This document shows, in pieces, positions 61,201-64,000 of a stretch of DNA of 64,000 bases. Under the pieces are notes generated by a model. It did no database searches. It was not told the DNA's origin and worked only from the letters and a program-made list of their open reading frames with translations. Made by a program: the position numbers and the translations under genes. The DNA lies in contig NC_081554.1 of the NCBI RefSeq assembly GCF_963082655.1, positions 94,432,245 through 94,496,244 of the forward strand, given 5' to 3'. Source of the DNA: Stomoxys calcitrans. Lineage: Eukaryota > Arthropoda > Insecta > Diptera > Muscidae. How positions within the stretch are numbered: the first letter of the stretch is position 1; each line of letters starts with the position of its first letter.

Positions 61201-62111
61201 GTAATAGTTATTACGTGCCACATATTCAAGACTGCAAAAGCCATGGTGGTCACAGCTTTTTTGTTAAAGATCAACATGCCAAGGATTTGAGTACCCATGT
61301 TACACTTAACCATTGCAACACATTACTGCGATTATTCGGACTTAAGAACCGCTTGGTTCTAACACTACCACAGCATGCTCATAATTTGAGTGCCACAAGG
61401 TTCTTTATTGCCTTGCGGGCTAGCTCTGGCCCTGAACCTAGCTACGGTTCGGTCGTTTTTCGTCAAGACCAACTACATATCGATTTGTTTGTATTCTTTT
61501 CGGTATTTTTCTCGTGCTTCTTCCTGTTTTTGGCTGTGTGTGTGGTCATATGGAAAGTCAAACAGACGGCAGATATAAGAAGAGCGCGGCGTCAGCATGT
61601 TGTAGAACTTTTGCATTTAGCCAAACGGCCGTTTGCTTATGTCTTCTTAGCTGCAAACTCCTTTGATTTAGATAGTCCGCACCCGACCACATCATCGGCA
61701 ATGGCCAACAACAGAGTGGTTCGCAGTGCTACCGGTGCTCGTTCAAAGCACCAGCATCAAGTGGCAAGTAATTCGCAATTACCAGAAGTATTGTTGATTG
61801 CCATCGAACCAACAGCCGATAATTTGGCAGCAGTTGGGACCGTGTTCGTTAGTCTACCCGGCCGTTATAAAGCACCCCTGAGCATGGCCTTGGGCTCAAC
61901 ATTAATATCTTATCCACCACGATTGTATCAGGTGAACAACCGACACTACACCCGGGCGCCCAGAGGAAACTCTGCGCCAGTAAGTGGAGCTGGTGTTGCA
62001 GGCCCAGCAGCAAATGCCGGTGGCGGTGCGGTGGCCGGAGCAGCTAGACAAAATCGACAAGGTGCCATAGCGATTGATGATGCGTTACCTGTATATAATC
62101 TTAATTTGTAA
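18800..62111 (+). CDS. Megf8: MEGF8 orthologue, six coding exons
   Basis: Joined exons 18800-19201, 19263-19505, 29200-29382, 33795-34384, 36150-42388 and 60892-62111 give 2,958 residues, close to the length known for MEGF8. All five junctions are GT-AG and phases agree. The product is a type I membrane protein: signal peptide 1-22, CUB1 from residue 45, EGF modules 159-225, kelch set 235-670, PSI modules 680-1230, calcium-type EGF 1233-1272, laminin-EGF to about 1405, CUB2 1408-1535, EGF pair to 1605, kelch set 1637-1965, PSI modules to 2260, EGF and laminin-EGF to about 2550, membrane span about 2751-2773. In vertebrates MEGF8 works with the ubiquitin ligase MGRN1 to lower Hedgehog receptor levels; the fly role is less clear. 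Introns are 61, 9,694, 4,412, 1,765 and 18,503 bp. Confidence 0.95.
19263..19505 (+). CDS. Megf8: Megf8 exon 2: end of CUB1 and EGF modules
   Basis: 81 codons after acceptor ATTTCAG. DGFRASYYIS closes the CUB fold. A cysteine-rich EGF-like module (CVGHQCVCHGEWVGPDC) and the start of a second follow. The exon ends in phase 0 at GAAAAC|GTAAGT. Only 61 bp separate it from exon 1. Confidence 0.92.
19835..21408 (+). pseudogene. Degenerate CR1/Jockey-like LINE, 3' part
   Basis: This is a decayed plus-strand copy of the LINE at 23008-26416. It covers the reverse transcriptase (YADDCTIM at about 20463), thumb and C-terminal zinc-binding region, with many frameshifts and internal deletions. It ends in the same ACTGCTACAACAACAA tail. 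It lies in Megf8 intron 2, same orientation as the gene. Confidence 0.8.
21430..22598 (-). pseudogene. Older LINE, endonuclease-RT part, left of mariner
   Basis: Minus-strand frames include SDANAHHQIWG, typical of an AP-endonuclease, then a linker, then LVDTHFPRN and EPKILWAKRTFDSLKSP, typical of the start of a non-LTR RT. Many stops and shifts. The endonuclease is continued at 26815-27150 on the far side of the mariner, so the mariner split this LINE. Confidence 0.65.
22654..23006 (+). pseudogene. Mariner transposase, N-terminal half
   Basis: MEINREHLRAIIFCNF starts a mariner DNA-binding domain, and SLQDEFREGHPKSVV is the conserved linker. Several in-frame stops (after IDELN and FGNETL) and small shifts show decay. 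The segment ends where the LINE begins. Confidence 0.75.
23008..26416 (-). mobile_element. 5'-truncated CR1/Jockey-like LINE with intact ORF
   Basis: A 3.4-kb non-LTR element whose 3' end is CTGCTACAACAACAACAGC on the minus strand. Its 5' end is cut off inside a PHD-like zinc finger at the mariner junction near 26411-26418. No clear target duplication was found. Relatives in this window are at 19835-21408, 34868-35605 and 51860-51995. Confidence 0.82.
23038..26373 (-). CDS. LINE endonuclease-reverse transcriptase, intact frame
   Basis: 1,111 codons from the first ATG, which lies in the middle of a PHD-like finger. The frame is open further upstream to about 26416, including CSVCQNR, so the true start is missing. 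A serine/proline linker is followed by an AP-endonuclease (LQLNCNGLRG, AIQETKL, LGDFNAHH, SDHLPI). Next come reverse transcriptase (LSKAFDTVSH, QGVPQGGVISP, YADDCTIM) and a C-terminal Cys-His region (CPDCNQGPHDTRHLFNC). No RNase H. It nicks DNA and copies its RNA at the break. The long clean frame suggests a fairly recent insertion. Confidence 0.88.
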   Translation of the reverse strand: MSVRCNRCLEWVHFRSCSGLTSLREYSHTGYVARCCANIASSGSQASPSSPSAFSSSDYVTPPTSPVRQFMQRQHPSPTIARPVSGNVSFLQLNCNGLRGKIDEIVDFMSQKSISVAAIQETKLTNTCSLHSCHGYNVLRKDRSRNGGGGLAFVIHHSVQYRPISPALDASDPYMECMGVAVRSGTAEIEIYNVYIPPIGSCVPINGQAYSPDISGLLSGHSRLVLGDFNAHHSSWHSPLGNDQRGIALAEQIDSSTFCTVNEDAPTRITRRCSSSPDISIASPDLLSDISWQAVISLGSDHLPIILTIDRPPDFITSERRTFINYKKANWTGFREYTNRRFNELPPPSDVLVAERKFRDIINAAAARFIPAGRIPQVRSNFPAQAVVLADERDGIRAMDPANPRISELNLEINRVVNEHKRNLWLEHLEQCNLGTGAGKLWATVKSLSNPGRRDDRTSVTFGELTVTDPKRCARLFNRQFIVHPERDRARRRAIRRIRGLRADEQPPQFTVGEVTNVIRGAKPSKALGPDGISTLMLKNLDLPGVEYLTTVLNLSLNTLIVPDVWKMGRVIPLLKPGNDPSLGESYRPISLLSPVGKTLEALLLPSLVGEFPFAEHQHGFRRLHSTTTALHAITTHICRGFNQPRPCDRTVLVALDLSKAFDTVSHAKLFEDIANTSLQPGLKRWVANYLCGRQSFVEFRDKKSKHRRVKQGVPQGGVISPALFNLYLSSIPPPPDGIEIVLYADDCTIMASGPPPIDDICDRLNVYLNELASYFAARNLKISATKSSATLFTTNTREVNSELSVMVDGEMIPTIKCPKILGVTFDSSYTFSPHATAICNKVKSRNKVLKSLAGSTWGADKETLLTTYKAIGRSVVSYAAPVWSRQLCDTQWNNIQICQNAALRTATGCLLSSHVDHLHQETKILPVRRHNYMLSKQYLLGCYRRNHPNHHLVDRYPPPRSLKVDLHDLEREVQRYKREPLDQAAYQAGLNNIHADTVADALIGYRVNVVLGERPPPIAPEEIDLPRQTRVVLAQLRSGRCSRLNSHRARIGADVQDVCPDCNQGPHDTRHLFNCPARPTRLRPRSLWTHPILVAEFLGLDTQQNQADER
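26417..26736 (+). pseudogene. Mariner transposase, C-terminal half
   Basis: VDWSKEMLQKY is followed abruptly by IDLMSHPPYSPYLAPNDFF, so the central catalytic region with the first two aspartates is deleted. A stop follows KNKMRG. The C-terminal frame then runs to TAA at 26734. It continues the half at 22654-23006. Confidence 0.75.
26815..27150 (-). pseudogene. Older LINE, N-terminal endonuclease part, right of mariner
   Basis: The minus strand encodes AASATLKVLLIAGGFDVVRI followed by QEPW, the start of an AP-endonuclease. Together with 21430-22598 it makes one LINE interrupted at 22598/26804 by the mariner. Confidence 0.55.
27205..27500 (-). pseudogene. LINE endonuclease fragment joined to LINE tail
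   Basis: The minus strand encodes LQICTWNVRILYRESAI and ALADALEKYKTDI, the start of an RTE-like endonuclease. It is followed by a tail segment (27205-27305) that recurs at 63783-63885 and ends in a (CAA)n-type run. Broken. Confidence 0.6.
27635..27870 (+). mobile_element. MITE derived from the 31-kb mariner
   Basis: A 236-bp element with ends TTGGGTTGCCCAAAAAGTAA and its complement, flanked by TA at 27633-27634 and 27871-27872. Its first ~50 and last ~85 bp match the mariner at 31156-32119 closely; the transposase is deleted. Non-autonomous. Confidence 0.88.
28252..28294. repeat. Short perfect inverted repeat
   Basis: GTCGAAGGCGAAT and its exact complement ATTCGCCTTCGAC form a 13-bp stem around a 17-base loop, in Megf8 intron 2. 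Purpose unknown. Confidence 0.5.
28606..28910 (+). repeat. Diverged tandem duplication
   Basis: Two copies of about 130-170 bp share TTAAATTCAAATATAAC, GACAACTGAT and AATAGCTCTTGGTAGGAGCT. The second has a short insertion (CCCCATCTCAAATAAAC). No gene. Confidence 0.65.
29200..29382 (+). CDS. Megf8: Megf8 exon 3: end of EGF and first kelch blade
   Basis: 61 codons after acceptor TTTCAACAG. GYSGRLC completes the EGF module begun in exon 2. AAHTAVYI and YVFGGYD give the first kelch repeat. The exon ends in phase 0 at TTACAG|GTAAGT. The 9.7-kb upstream intron is filled with transposons, so this exon is easy to miss. Confidence 0.92.
29383..30234. other. Intron 3, left part: nothing recognised
   Basis: AT-rich intronic DNA following the exon 3 donor. 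No element ends, RNA gene or coding pattern were identified. Confidence 0.5.
30235..30460 (+). repeat. Fragment of dispersed repeat B
   Basis: It starts TTTTTATACCCTCTGCC and contains ATGGGGGATGTACTAATC and CATATCGGTTCAAATATGG, diverged forms of the phrases at 42740-43110. Confidence 0.5.
30489..30584 (+). pseudogene. Copia-type Gag fragment
   Basis: A 31-codon frame with KLKNDNYPNWKFRLELLF, the N-terminal Gag signature of Ty1/copia elements (usual form KLNGxNYxxWKxxM). A TAG follows at 30582, and the readable sequence continues a little further with VIEGSRP. No LTRs found. Confidence 0.5.
30655..31155 (+). pseudogene. LINE RT fragment, left of mariner
   Basis: Encodes NVLMYADNVKIFRS (degenerate YADD box) and LEYGSVVWNPYYNIHSDLI, typical of RT palm and thumb. 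Several stops and shifts. The reading continues at 32122 after the mariner. Confidence 0.7.
31156..32119 (+). mobile_element. Mariner element, 964 bp
   Basis: Inverted ends start TTGGGTTGCC. TA duplications lie at 31154-31155 and 32120-32121. It carries a broken transposase. The terminal sequence matches the MITE at 27635-27870. It is inserted in a LINE fragment. Confidence 0.9.
31239..32044 (+). pseudogene. Mariner transposase with frameshift
   Basis: The N-terminal frame (31239-31420) encodes VTEREIGEKLNIPNSTVHYH, WVPHVL and NRINAC. The C-terminal frame (to 32044) encodes KRNEFDPFLKRIITGDEKW, YQDNARPHTS and HPPYSPDHAPSDYHLF. The catalytic residues fit D,D34D. The first part of the DNA-binding domain is deleted, and a frameshift near 31400-31420 separates the two frames. 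It would cut and paste mariner DNA at TA sites if repaired; as it stands it is inactive. The mellifera-like subfamily is a tentative call. Confidence 0.88.
32122..32545 (+). pseudogene. LINE RT fragment, right of mariner
   Basis: Continues the thumb/C-terminal part of the LINE begun at 30655. LPIRPTRYFDLLKISYRTNY and NDPFRHLCYQFNQL are typical of such C termini. It ends after LFLNSCY with TAG, a short 3' UTR and an A-rich end near 32545. Confidence 0.65.
32768..33660 (+). repeat. GTCGAC-rich repeat region
   Basis: It starts AGGGATCACAAG with AGTCGACTTTTTGACTTTTCG and ends in another GTCGACTTCGAA cluster at 33640-33655. The start matches the minus strand of 18405-18497. It may be a worn non-autonomous DNA transposon; no transposase was seen inside. 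Confidence 0.4.
33795..34384 (+). CDS. Megf8: Megf8 exon 4: kelch blades 2 and 3
   Basis: 590 bp after acceptor TTTTTTTCAG. A linker with charged residues leads to kelch motifs GRYGHAATTVPGGFVIFGG with NDLWFYN, then MARHTITY with YLYVFGG. The exon ends in phase 2 (TCAGA|GTAAGT). The codon is completed by the first base of exon 5 to give Asp. Confidence 0.92.
34622..34760 (+). mobile_element. Helitron-like 5' end fragment
   Basis: TCTATTATATAAAAGAG, then GTTTGTTTTGTTTGTTGG, then CCGTATAGGCTCAAAACCGG form the phrase order seen at the 5' end of many insect Helitron-like elements and at 55480-55530 here. No 3' end is present nearby. Confidence 0.5.
34868..35605 (-). pseudogene. LINE 3' fragment of the CR1/Jockey-like family
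   Basis: Matches the C-terminal third of the LINE at 23008-26416 in the same orientation, with deletions and frameshifts (for example the region corresponding to 23080-23180 and 23470-23780). No intact frame. Confidence 0.75.
35606..35750 (-). mobile_element. tRNA-derived SINE
   Basis: On the minus strand, CCACCGTAGCGAAGAGATTA, an A-box-like TTAGCTCAGGCG and a B-box-like GAGTTCGAATC give a tRNA-like head. GGTTATCCCCTCC and GCTGGCGACATATGTG form the unrelated tail. It abuts the LINE fragment. It is not a functional tRNA, as the cloverleaf is not kept. Confidence 0.6.
35751..36149. other. Intron 4, right part: nothing recognised
   Basis: AT-rich sequence up to the exon 5 acceptor TTTCTTATCAG. 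No element recognised. Confidence 0.5.
36150..42388 (+). CDS. Megf8: Megf8 exon 5: giant extracellular exon
   Basis: A single uninterrupted 6.2-kb exon after acceptor TTATCAG. It encodes kelch blades 4-6, a series of PSI modules, a calcium-binding EGF (DVDECGLG), laminin-type EGFs, CUB2, an EGF pair, a second kelch propeller with FGGY-type motifs, further PSI modules, another calcium-type EGF and laminin-EGF repeats. Many NxS/T sites suit a secreted ectodomain. One PSI has Trp in place of the usual Cys of CxWC (CEWW, base 37914). The exon leaves one base before GTAAGTAA at 42389. Lack of any stop over 2,079 codons argues for purifying selection. Confidence 0.96.
42740..43110 (+). repeat. Dispersed repeat B, left arm
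   Basis: It starts TTTTTATACCTACCACCGAA and runs through CCGACCCTATAAAGTATA and CCGATTTTGCTGCAATTTGG. The right arm resumes at 48462 after the R1-like LINE. The preceding 42389-42739 has no recognised content. Confidence 0.7.
43823..43910. repeat. 44-bp tandem duplication at the end of ORF2
   Basis: Units 43823-43866 and 43867-43910 are identical except one base (GCAC/GTAC). Each contains AACACCTCGTTATGGATAAC. The second includes the ORF2 stop codon, so the first is a duplicated stop region in the 3' UTR. Confidence 0.85.
43894..46922 (-). CDS. R1-type ORF2: endonuclease and reverse transcriptase
   Basis: The long intact frame is 43894-46731 (945 codons). The natural start is the ATG at 46922, eight bases after the ORF1 stop, encoding FFQFNCQRSRA and ALVQEPYVV. 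One frameshift near 46775-46790 separates that start from the rest. Endonuclease motifs are LSLDANATSQMWF, YTFDGPSGVSDIDV and SSDHNPIEI. RT motifs are GISLLPVLAKVLERI, FVDFKGALDYLSW and SAYADDLLIL. The C-terminal Cys-His motif is CDCGRREDWRHVLTECPYY. It would nick the target and prime reverse transcription there. With the shift, the element is probably inactive unless the shift is a sequencing error. Confidence 0.85.
46931..48396 (-). CDS. R1-type ORF1: Gag-like RNA-binding protein
   Basis: Frame 46931-48175 (414 codons) encodes the C-terminal body with three CCHC-type knuckles (CHRCMGFDHRVRNC, CRRCGLGGHVASAC, CRNCAFKGLPADHMMISAAC). The likely start is the ATG at 48396, encoding MVKRSKGKKGSVG. 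A frameshift near 48180-48200, beside a run of seven C on the plus strand, separates the two. Joined length would be about 488 codons, normal for this family. The protein coats element RNA. Confidence 0.8.
48462..49262 (+). repeat. Dispersed repeat B, right arm with ~125-bp monomers
   Basis: TTAGGCCCTTCGA-like starts occur at 48471, 48593, 48718, 48868 and 48996, a spacing of about 122-150 bp. Each monomer has GATATAGCTGCCATA and GCCGAAATTTGG phrases. The element ends GGTGGTGGGTATTC, GCCCGGCCGAGCTTAACG, TTTACTTGTTT. The start has CCACC and the end GGTGGTGGGT, so the two ends are partly complementary. Confidence 0.75.
49263..50989. other. Intron 5 stretch with diverged repeat B monomers
   Basis: Faint monomers of repeat B lie at 49610-49870 (GATATAGCTTTC, GGATCAGTTTTAGACATAGC). 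The remainder is AT-rich with no gene, RNA or element end that I can identify. Confidence 0.45.
51040..51690 (-). pseudogene. Degenerate LINE RT fragment
   Basis: The minus strand reads FVGYEDDVFILV near 51630-51670, a worn YADD box, followed by frames typical of an RT thumb. Stops are frequent. A second, worse copy lies at 52250-52850 in the same orientation, about 1.2 kb away. Confidence 0.5.
51860..51995 (-). pseudogene. Small CR1/Jockey-like LINE 3' fragment
   Basis: Resembles 23170-23310: TGGTCCCTGGTTA, CCCCATTGGAATTGAG and a CTGGTCTACCG-like phrase occur in the same order. Highly diverged. Confidence 0.45.
52250..52850 (-). pseudogene. Second copy of the 51-kb LINE fragment
   Basis: Shares TCGCCCCCGAAA, AGGAGCCAACATGCAT, GGCGAAAGGACT and AGAGGTCCCCT phrases with 51140-51530 in order. 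The two form a diverged segmental repeat with an offset of about 1.2 kb. Confidence 0.5.
52920..53240 (+). repeat. Dispersed repeat A, copy
   Basis: Matches 527-840 and 63135-63480: CCAAAGGACCGATCG, AAAGGCGCCAATAACC, GGCACTCAGTATTTATGC, CTCTCACTGAGACTCTCC and CACACAGATCGGACC, in the same order. Confidence 0.7.
53380..53562 (+). repeat. Tandem duplication, ~90-bp unit
   Basis: Two units share CCTGTTTA, GACATAT, AAGTTCC, TTGTAGCAATTCGCC and GCGGCCACCTTATAAATACG. The end phrase also resembles the stretch near 50930-50960. No gene. Confidence 0.7.
53590..54150 (-). pseudogene. LINE RT fragment
   Basis: IAHICSKLNFILKSLYSPNV, HSLLISHILYGAEVYTGS and KCFHVILRFIYG are RT thumb signatures. A diverged YVDDFQLL box lies upstream on the minus strand near 54040-54065. 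Broken by stops and shifts. Confidence 0.65.
54640..55262 (-). mobile_element. Terminal-repeat element with tRNA-like segment, copy 2
   Basis: Inverted relative to 17385-18105. It shows one partial and one longer copy of the repeat (TTCCTTTTCCATTTGCATCTCC at both ends), the interior with GGTTCGAATCCTGG on the minus strand near 54795, and CAACGCTCGGCCCTTGAAGC. The left repeat is shortened. Confidence 0.5.
55414..57443 (+). mobile_element. Non-autonomous Helitron-like element
   Basis: It starts in a TC and AT-rich stretch, then GTTTGTTTGTATATTTG and CTTATAGACTCAGAAACGCC, matching insect Helitron 5' ends. It finishes GGCGCAGCGGAGCGGGTCAG then CTAGT, and CTAG fits the CTRR 3' terminus with T as host target base. 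No Rep/helicase. Most of the interior is a minisatellite. Confidence 0.6.
55780..57230 (+). repeat. Minisatellite of ~125-bp units inside the Helitron-like element
   Basis: About twelve diverged units. Each contains AATATGGGGCTCAAATGAAA, GAATTTGATATCCA and a CCCCAAA(A/C)AC-like stretch. Starts occur near 55790, 55950, 56083, 56203, 56334, 56463, 56549, 56716, 56828, 56957, 57073 and 57192. The short open frames here are by-products of the repetition. Confidence 0.75.
57600..58090 (-). repeat. Dispersed repeat C, copy 2
   Basis: On the minus strand it shares CTCAAATAAGTGGGTTTGCT, GAAAATGTATGGGAAAGC and TTGAGATAATCTC phrases with 16080-16330. Not identified further. Confidence 0.45.
58495..60212 (-). 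mobile_element. 5'-truncated RTE-like LINE
   Basis: Carries the RT and C-terminal part only. The 3' end is very short, with GCCAATTAAAGTAAAGTAA on the minus strand, as is usual for RTE-type elements. The endonuclease is missing; a related endonuclease start is at 27306-27500. Confidence 0.7.
58539..60200 (-). pseudogene. RTE-like reverse transcriptase with one stop
   Basis: A 554-codon frame interrupted only by TAG at 59532-59534, where KVF is followed by a stop and then GMSEFG. Motifs: NNKAAGADGLPAELF, GPYQYGFRPGKSTLDQIF, VDYKAAFDTPL, RGFRQGDSLSCDLFN and FAYADDIDIIG, then a basic C-terminal motif RLRWLGHVVRMDEEAP. One point change would account for the stop. The truncated 5' end still makes it non-functional. 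Confidence 0.8.
60213..60891. other. Intron 5, right end: nothing recognised
   Basis: AT-rich with long A/T runs near 60540-60680, then the branch and pyrimidine region before the exon 6 acceptor. No element identified. Confidence 0.5.
60892..62111 (+). CDS. Megf8: Megf8 exon 6: membrane span and cytoplasmic tail
   Basis: 1,220 bp after acceptor TTTATTACAG, ending in TAA. The exon finishes the ectodomain and then encodes a hydrophobic span near residues 2751-2773 (FVFFSVFFSCFFLFLAVCVV). A basic stop-transfer stretch and a tail of about 180 residues follow. The tail has LAKRPFA at about 2795-2801, the counterpart of the MASRPFA motif shared by MEGF8 and attractins. The C terminus is alanine/glycine-rich and ends LPVYNLNL. 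Confidence 0.94.
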
Positions 62112-62660
62112 TAGACAATTAACCACGAAAAAAAAACTGCAGCAACAACAATGGAATTTATAAAAGACAAATACAACATCCACTCTCCTTACCGAATGAA
62201 CAAATATCCACGACAAAAAGAAACTTCCGCGAATACAACATTAGTCGAATCTGATTTTCTCTCTAGTGAATTGATGATATAAGTTTTCATGTGTAAGTAT
62301 AGAATAACCGAACCACTTTCGTACAATATTAGTTTTTAGTTTTAAGTAAACTGCAGTACATTGTTACGTACTATACTATGTCCAGTGTTCAGTGTTTTTA
62401 ACAGGACGAACATTTATGTATTTAGTAACTTAGCAGGAGCTCTAGCATTATTTACTTCTCTAAGTGTTCCGCATTTCTTTTACAATCCCAACGATGTTGT
62501 ATATGACATCGAGTATGAGTACTAACAAAATTCAAATGTACTTTATTTGTATTATGACAATTAATTCCAGAAAATTTACTAAATTTTCACTGTGAGTGAA
62601 ATAGGTAAAAATCCTTCCAGTAGCATTCCGTTAAAAGTGTTCCCAAGTGAAACCATTAAA
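62112..62660 (+). other. Presumed Megf8 3' UTR
   Basis: AT-rich non-coding sequence following the stop. No canonical AATAAA was seen; ATTAAA at 62655-62660 is a possible variant polyadenylation signal. The interval 62661-63134 shows nothing recognisable. Confidence 0.4.
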
Positions 62661-63134
62661 TATTACAGTCAACTTGCACTACATTTTTTATGTGGGTTTT
62701 ACCACGTTCAATAACCTGTATTTTCGGGCTTTTTGATTTGTCTTGACAATATCTGCTCTAGATAAAAAAAATGCATTAGAATCGTAAACATTTTATGATT
62801 TTTGATAAATACTCGGATAAAGGCAACTTTTTCTCAATCTGAATAGCAAATCTGAACAAAGGGAAATAATCTGAAGAAGGCTTTATATCAGTGATGGGCA
62901 CATTAACACAGCTGAAAATTCTAAATTGTGTGTTGTATGAGGCGCAGTTAATTCCAAATGATCTCACATAGTTGATCGTTTGAAGAAGCTTTCAATGGAG
63001 TGACAACGAACCGTTAATTGGACGAAACGTACCCAGCAGGCCGTGTCGTCAAGACGTCTTAAAAGAAAGTTGCATGACCATGTTAAAACGTTGTAGACAT
63101 ATAGCCGACAGCTCATGTTGTCGTTATTACATTT

Positions 63135-63480
63135 TCATGTGGAGGTGGCGATCCTCGTCAAGCTCATGTAGGTGAGCAAGCTCGTTCCGCTCCAAAGGAC
63201 CGATCGTTGAGGGAACAAGATGGCCATAGGTTTTTAAAGGCGTCAATAACTCAAAGGCACTCAGTATTTGTGCAAGAGGCGGTGCCACCCGACCTCTCAG
63301 TGAAACTCTCCCCTCGATACCATTGATTGGCCGCGACTGCCGTTGCAGCAACCTCGCATAGAGCATTCCACTATCCGCAACTTGTGGACGCACCTGGTAG
63401 CTCGCAGTGAACGCCGCACAGATCGGACCTTCACGTTCCAGCCTGTGTGGTGCTCACAGCTATCCCGGGTTCATACAAAT
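63135..63480 (+). repeat. Dispersed repeat A, longest copy
   Basis: It starts GGAGGTGGCGATCCTCGTCA and runs through CCAAAGGACCGATCG, GGCACTCAGTATTTGTGC, CCGCAACTTGTGGACGC and CACAGATCGGACC. It is the most complete of the copies and defines the family extent as about 345 bp. Confidence 0.65.
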
Positions 63481-63782
63481 CCATGATGACATTTTCATAT
63501 AGTTGTCGCAAAAATCATGCATGCCATTTCAAGCGACATTTGGAACGAACCTGTCATCATGTCTCATGACGGATCTGTTACGACAACCTTTAGAGAGCGT
63601 CCATTATTCGAAGAAAAAAAAAATAAATAAAATTTTAAAGTTTTCAGTAAAAAATTATGCTGACTTGTTCATGCACACGGTTAGGGAATTCGTCGACTAT
63701 CAAATTGTATAGCAGACAATCTGCAAAACACGTCAGCAAACAAAATTAAAACTGTTGGATAGATGCTTACGTTATACGAGTT

Positions 63783-63885
63783 GTTGTTGTAGCAGTGTGT
63801 TATACACTGAGGCGGCAGCCCTTGCCGATGAAGAACTCTATCGGGTCAATCCGGTACGCACAACCGGCAGCCATGGGTTTGACCC
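63783..63885 (-). repeat. LINE tail segment
   Basis: GTTGTTGTTGTAGCAGTGTG and GGCGGCAGCCCTTGCCGATG recur at 27205-27305. On the minus strand the segment ends in a (CAA)n run, consistent with a LINE 3' end. Nothing is recognised in 63886-64000. Confidence 0.55.
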
Positions 63886-64000
63886 TGTACGTGTGATGTC
63901 TGTTGGTGCTGATCTATACTTTATATGTAGCTATGTTGTCGCACAGCCGTCAAGAATCGAAATCCATCGAATCAAAACATTCAAAAAAATTTATTTATTG

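Overview
The window is eukaryotic nuclear DNA from a fly, probably a calyptrate such as a house-fly or stable-fly relative. The reasons are an insect-type MEGF8 gene with GT-AG introns, and dense insect transposable elements: Ty3/gypsy, mariner, P-like, non-LTR, Helitron-like and hAT-like. This is inference from sequence; no species is claimed.

Layout. 1-2336: short hAT-like elements, unnamed dispersed repeats and a broken P-element-type transposase. 2337-15011: one complete, recent-looking Ty3/gypsy retrotransposon on the minus strand, with 2,038-bp LTRs, 4-bp target duplication ATTC, gag, pol and a tRNA-Lys-like primer site. It also carries 2.9 kb of non-coding sequence, and that segment and the LTR show exon-like blocks on the opposite strand. 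15012-18799: repeat-rich flank. 18800-62111: a single host gene on the plus strand, the MEGF8 orthologue (counterpart of Drosophila CG7466). Its six coding exons are 18800-19201, 19263-19505, 29200-29382, 33795-34384, 36150-42388 and 60892-62111, giving 2,958 codons with all splice phases consistent. 62112-64000: 3' flank with more repeats.

The MEGF8 product is a large type I membrane protein. From the N terminus it has a signal peptide, CUB1, EGF modules, six kelch repeats, PSI modules, EGF and laminin-EGF modules, CUB2, EGF modules, a second six-bladed kelch set, more PSI and EGF modules, one membrane span, and a tail with an RPFA motif. Long introns hold almost all the remaining sequence. 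Intron 2 (9.7 kb) contains a three-level nest: a CR1/Jockey-like LINE inside a mariner inside an older LINE. Intron 3 has a mariner inside another LINE fragment. Intron 4 has LINE, SINE and Helitron pieces. Intron 5 (18.5 kb) has a nearly full-length R1-clade LINE inside a satellite-like repeat, a non-autonomous Helitron-like element with a roughly 125-bp minisatellite, a terminal-repeat element with a tRNA-like segment, and an RTE-like LINE.

Only MEGF8 looks like a conserved functional host gene. The gypsy element has intact gag and pol frames and could be autonomous. Most other coding stretches are transposon remnants. No real tRNA, rRNA or CRISPR was seen.
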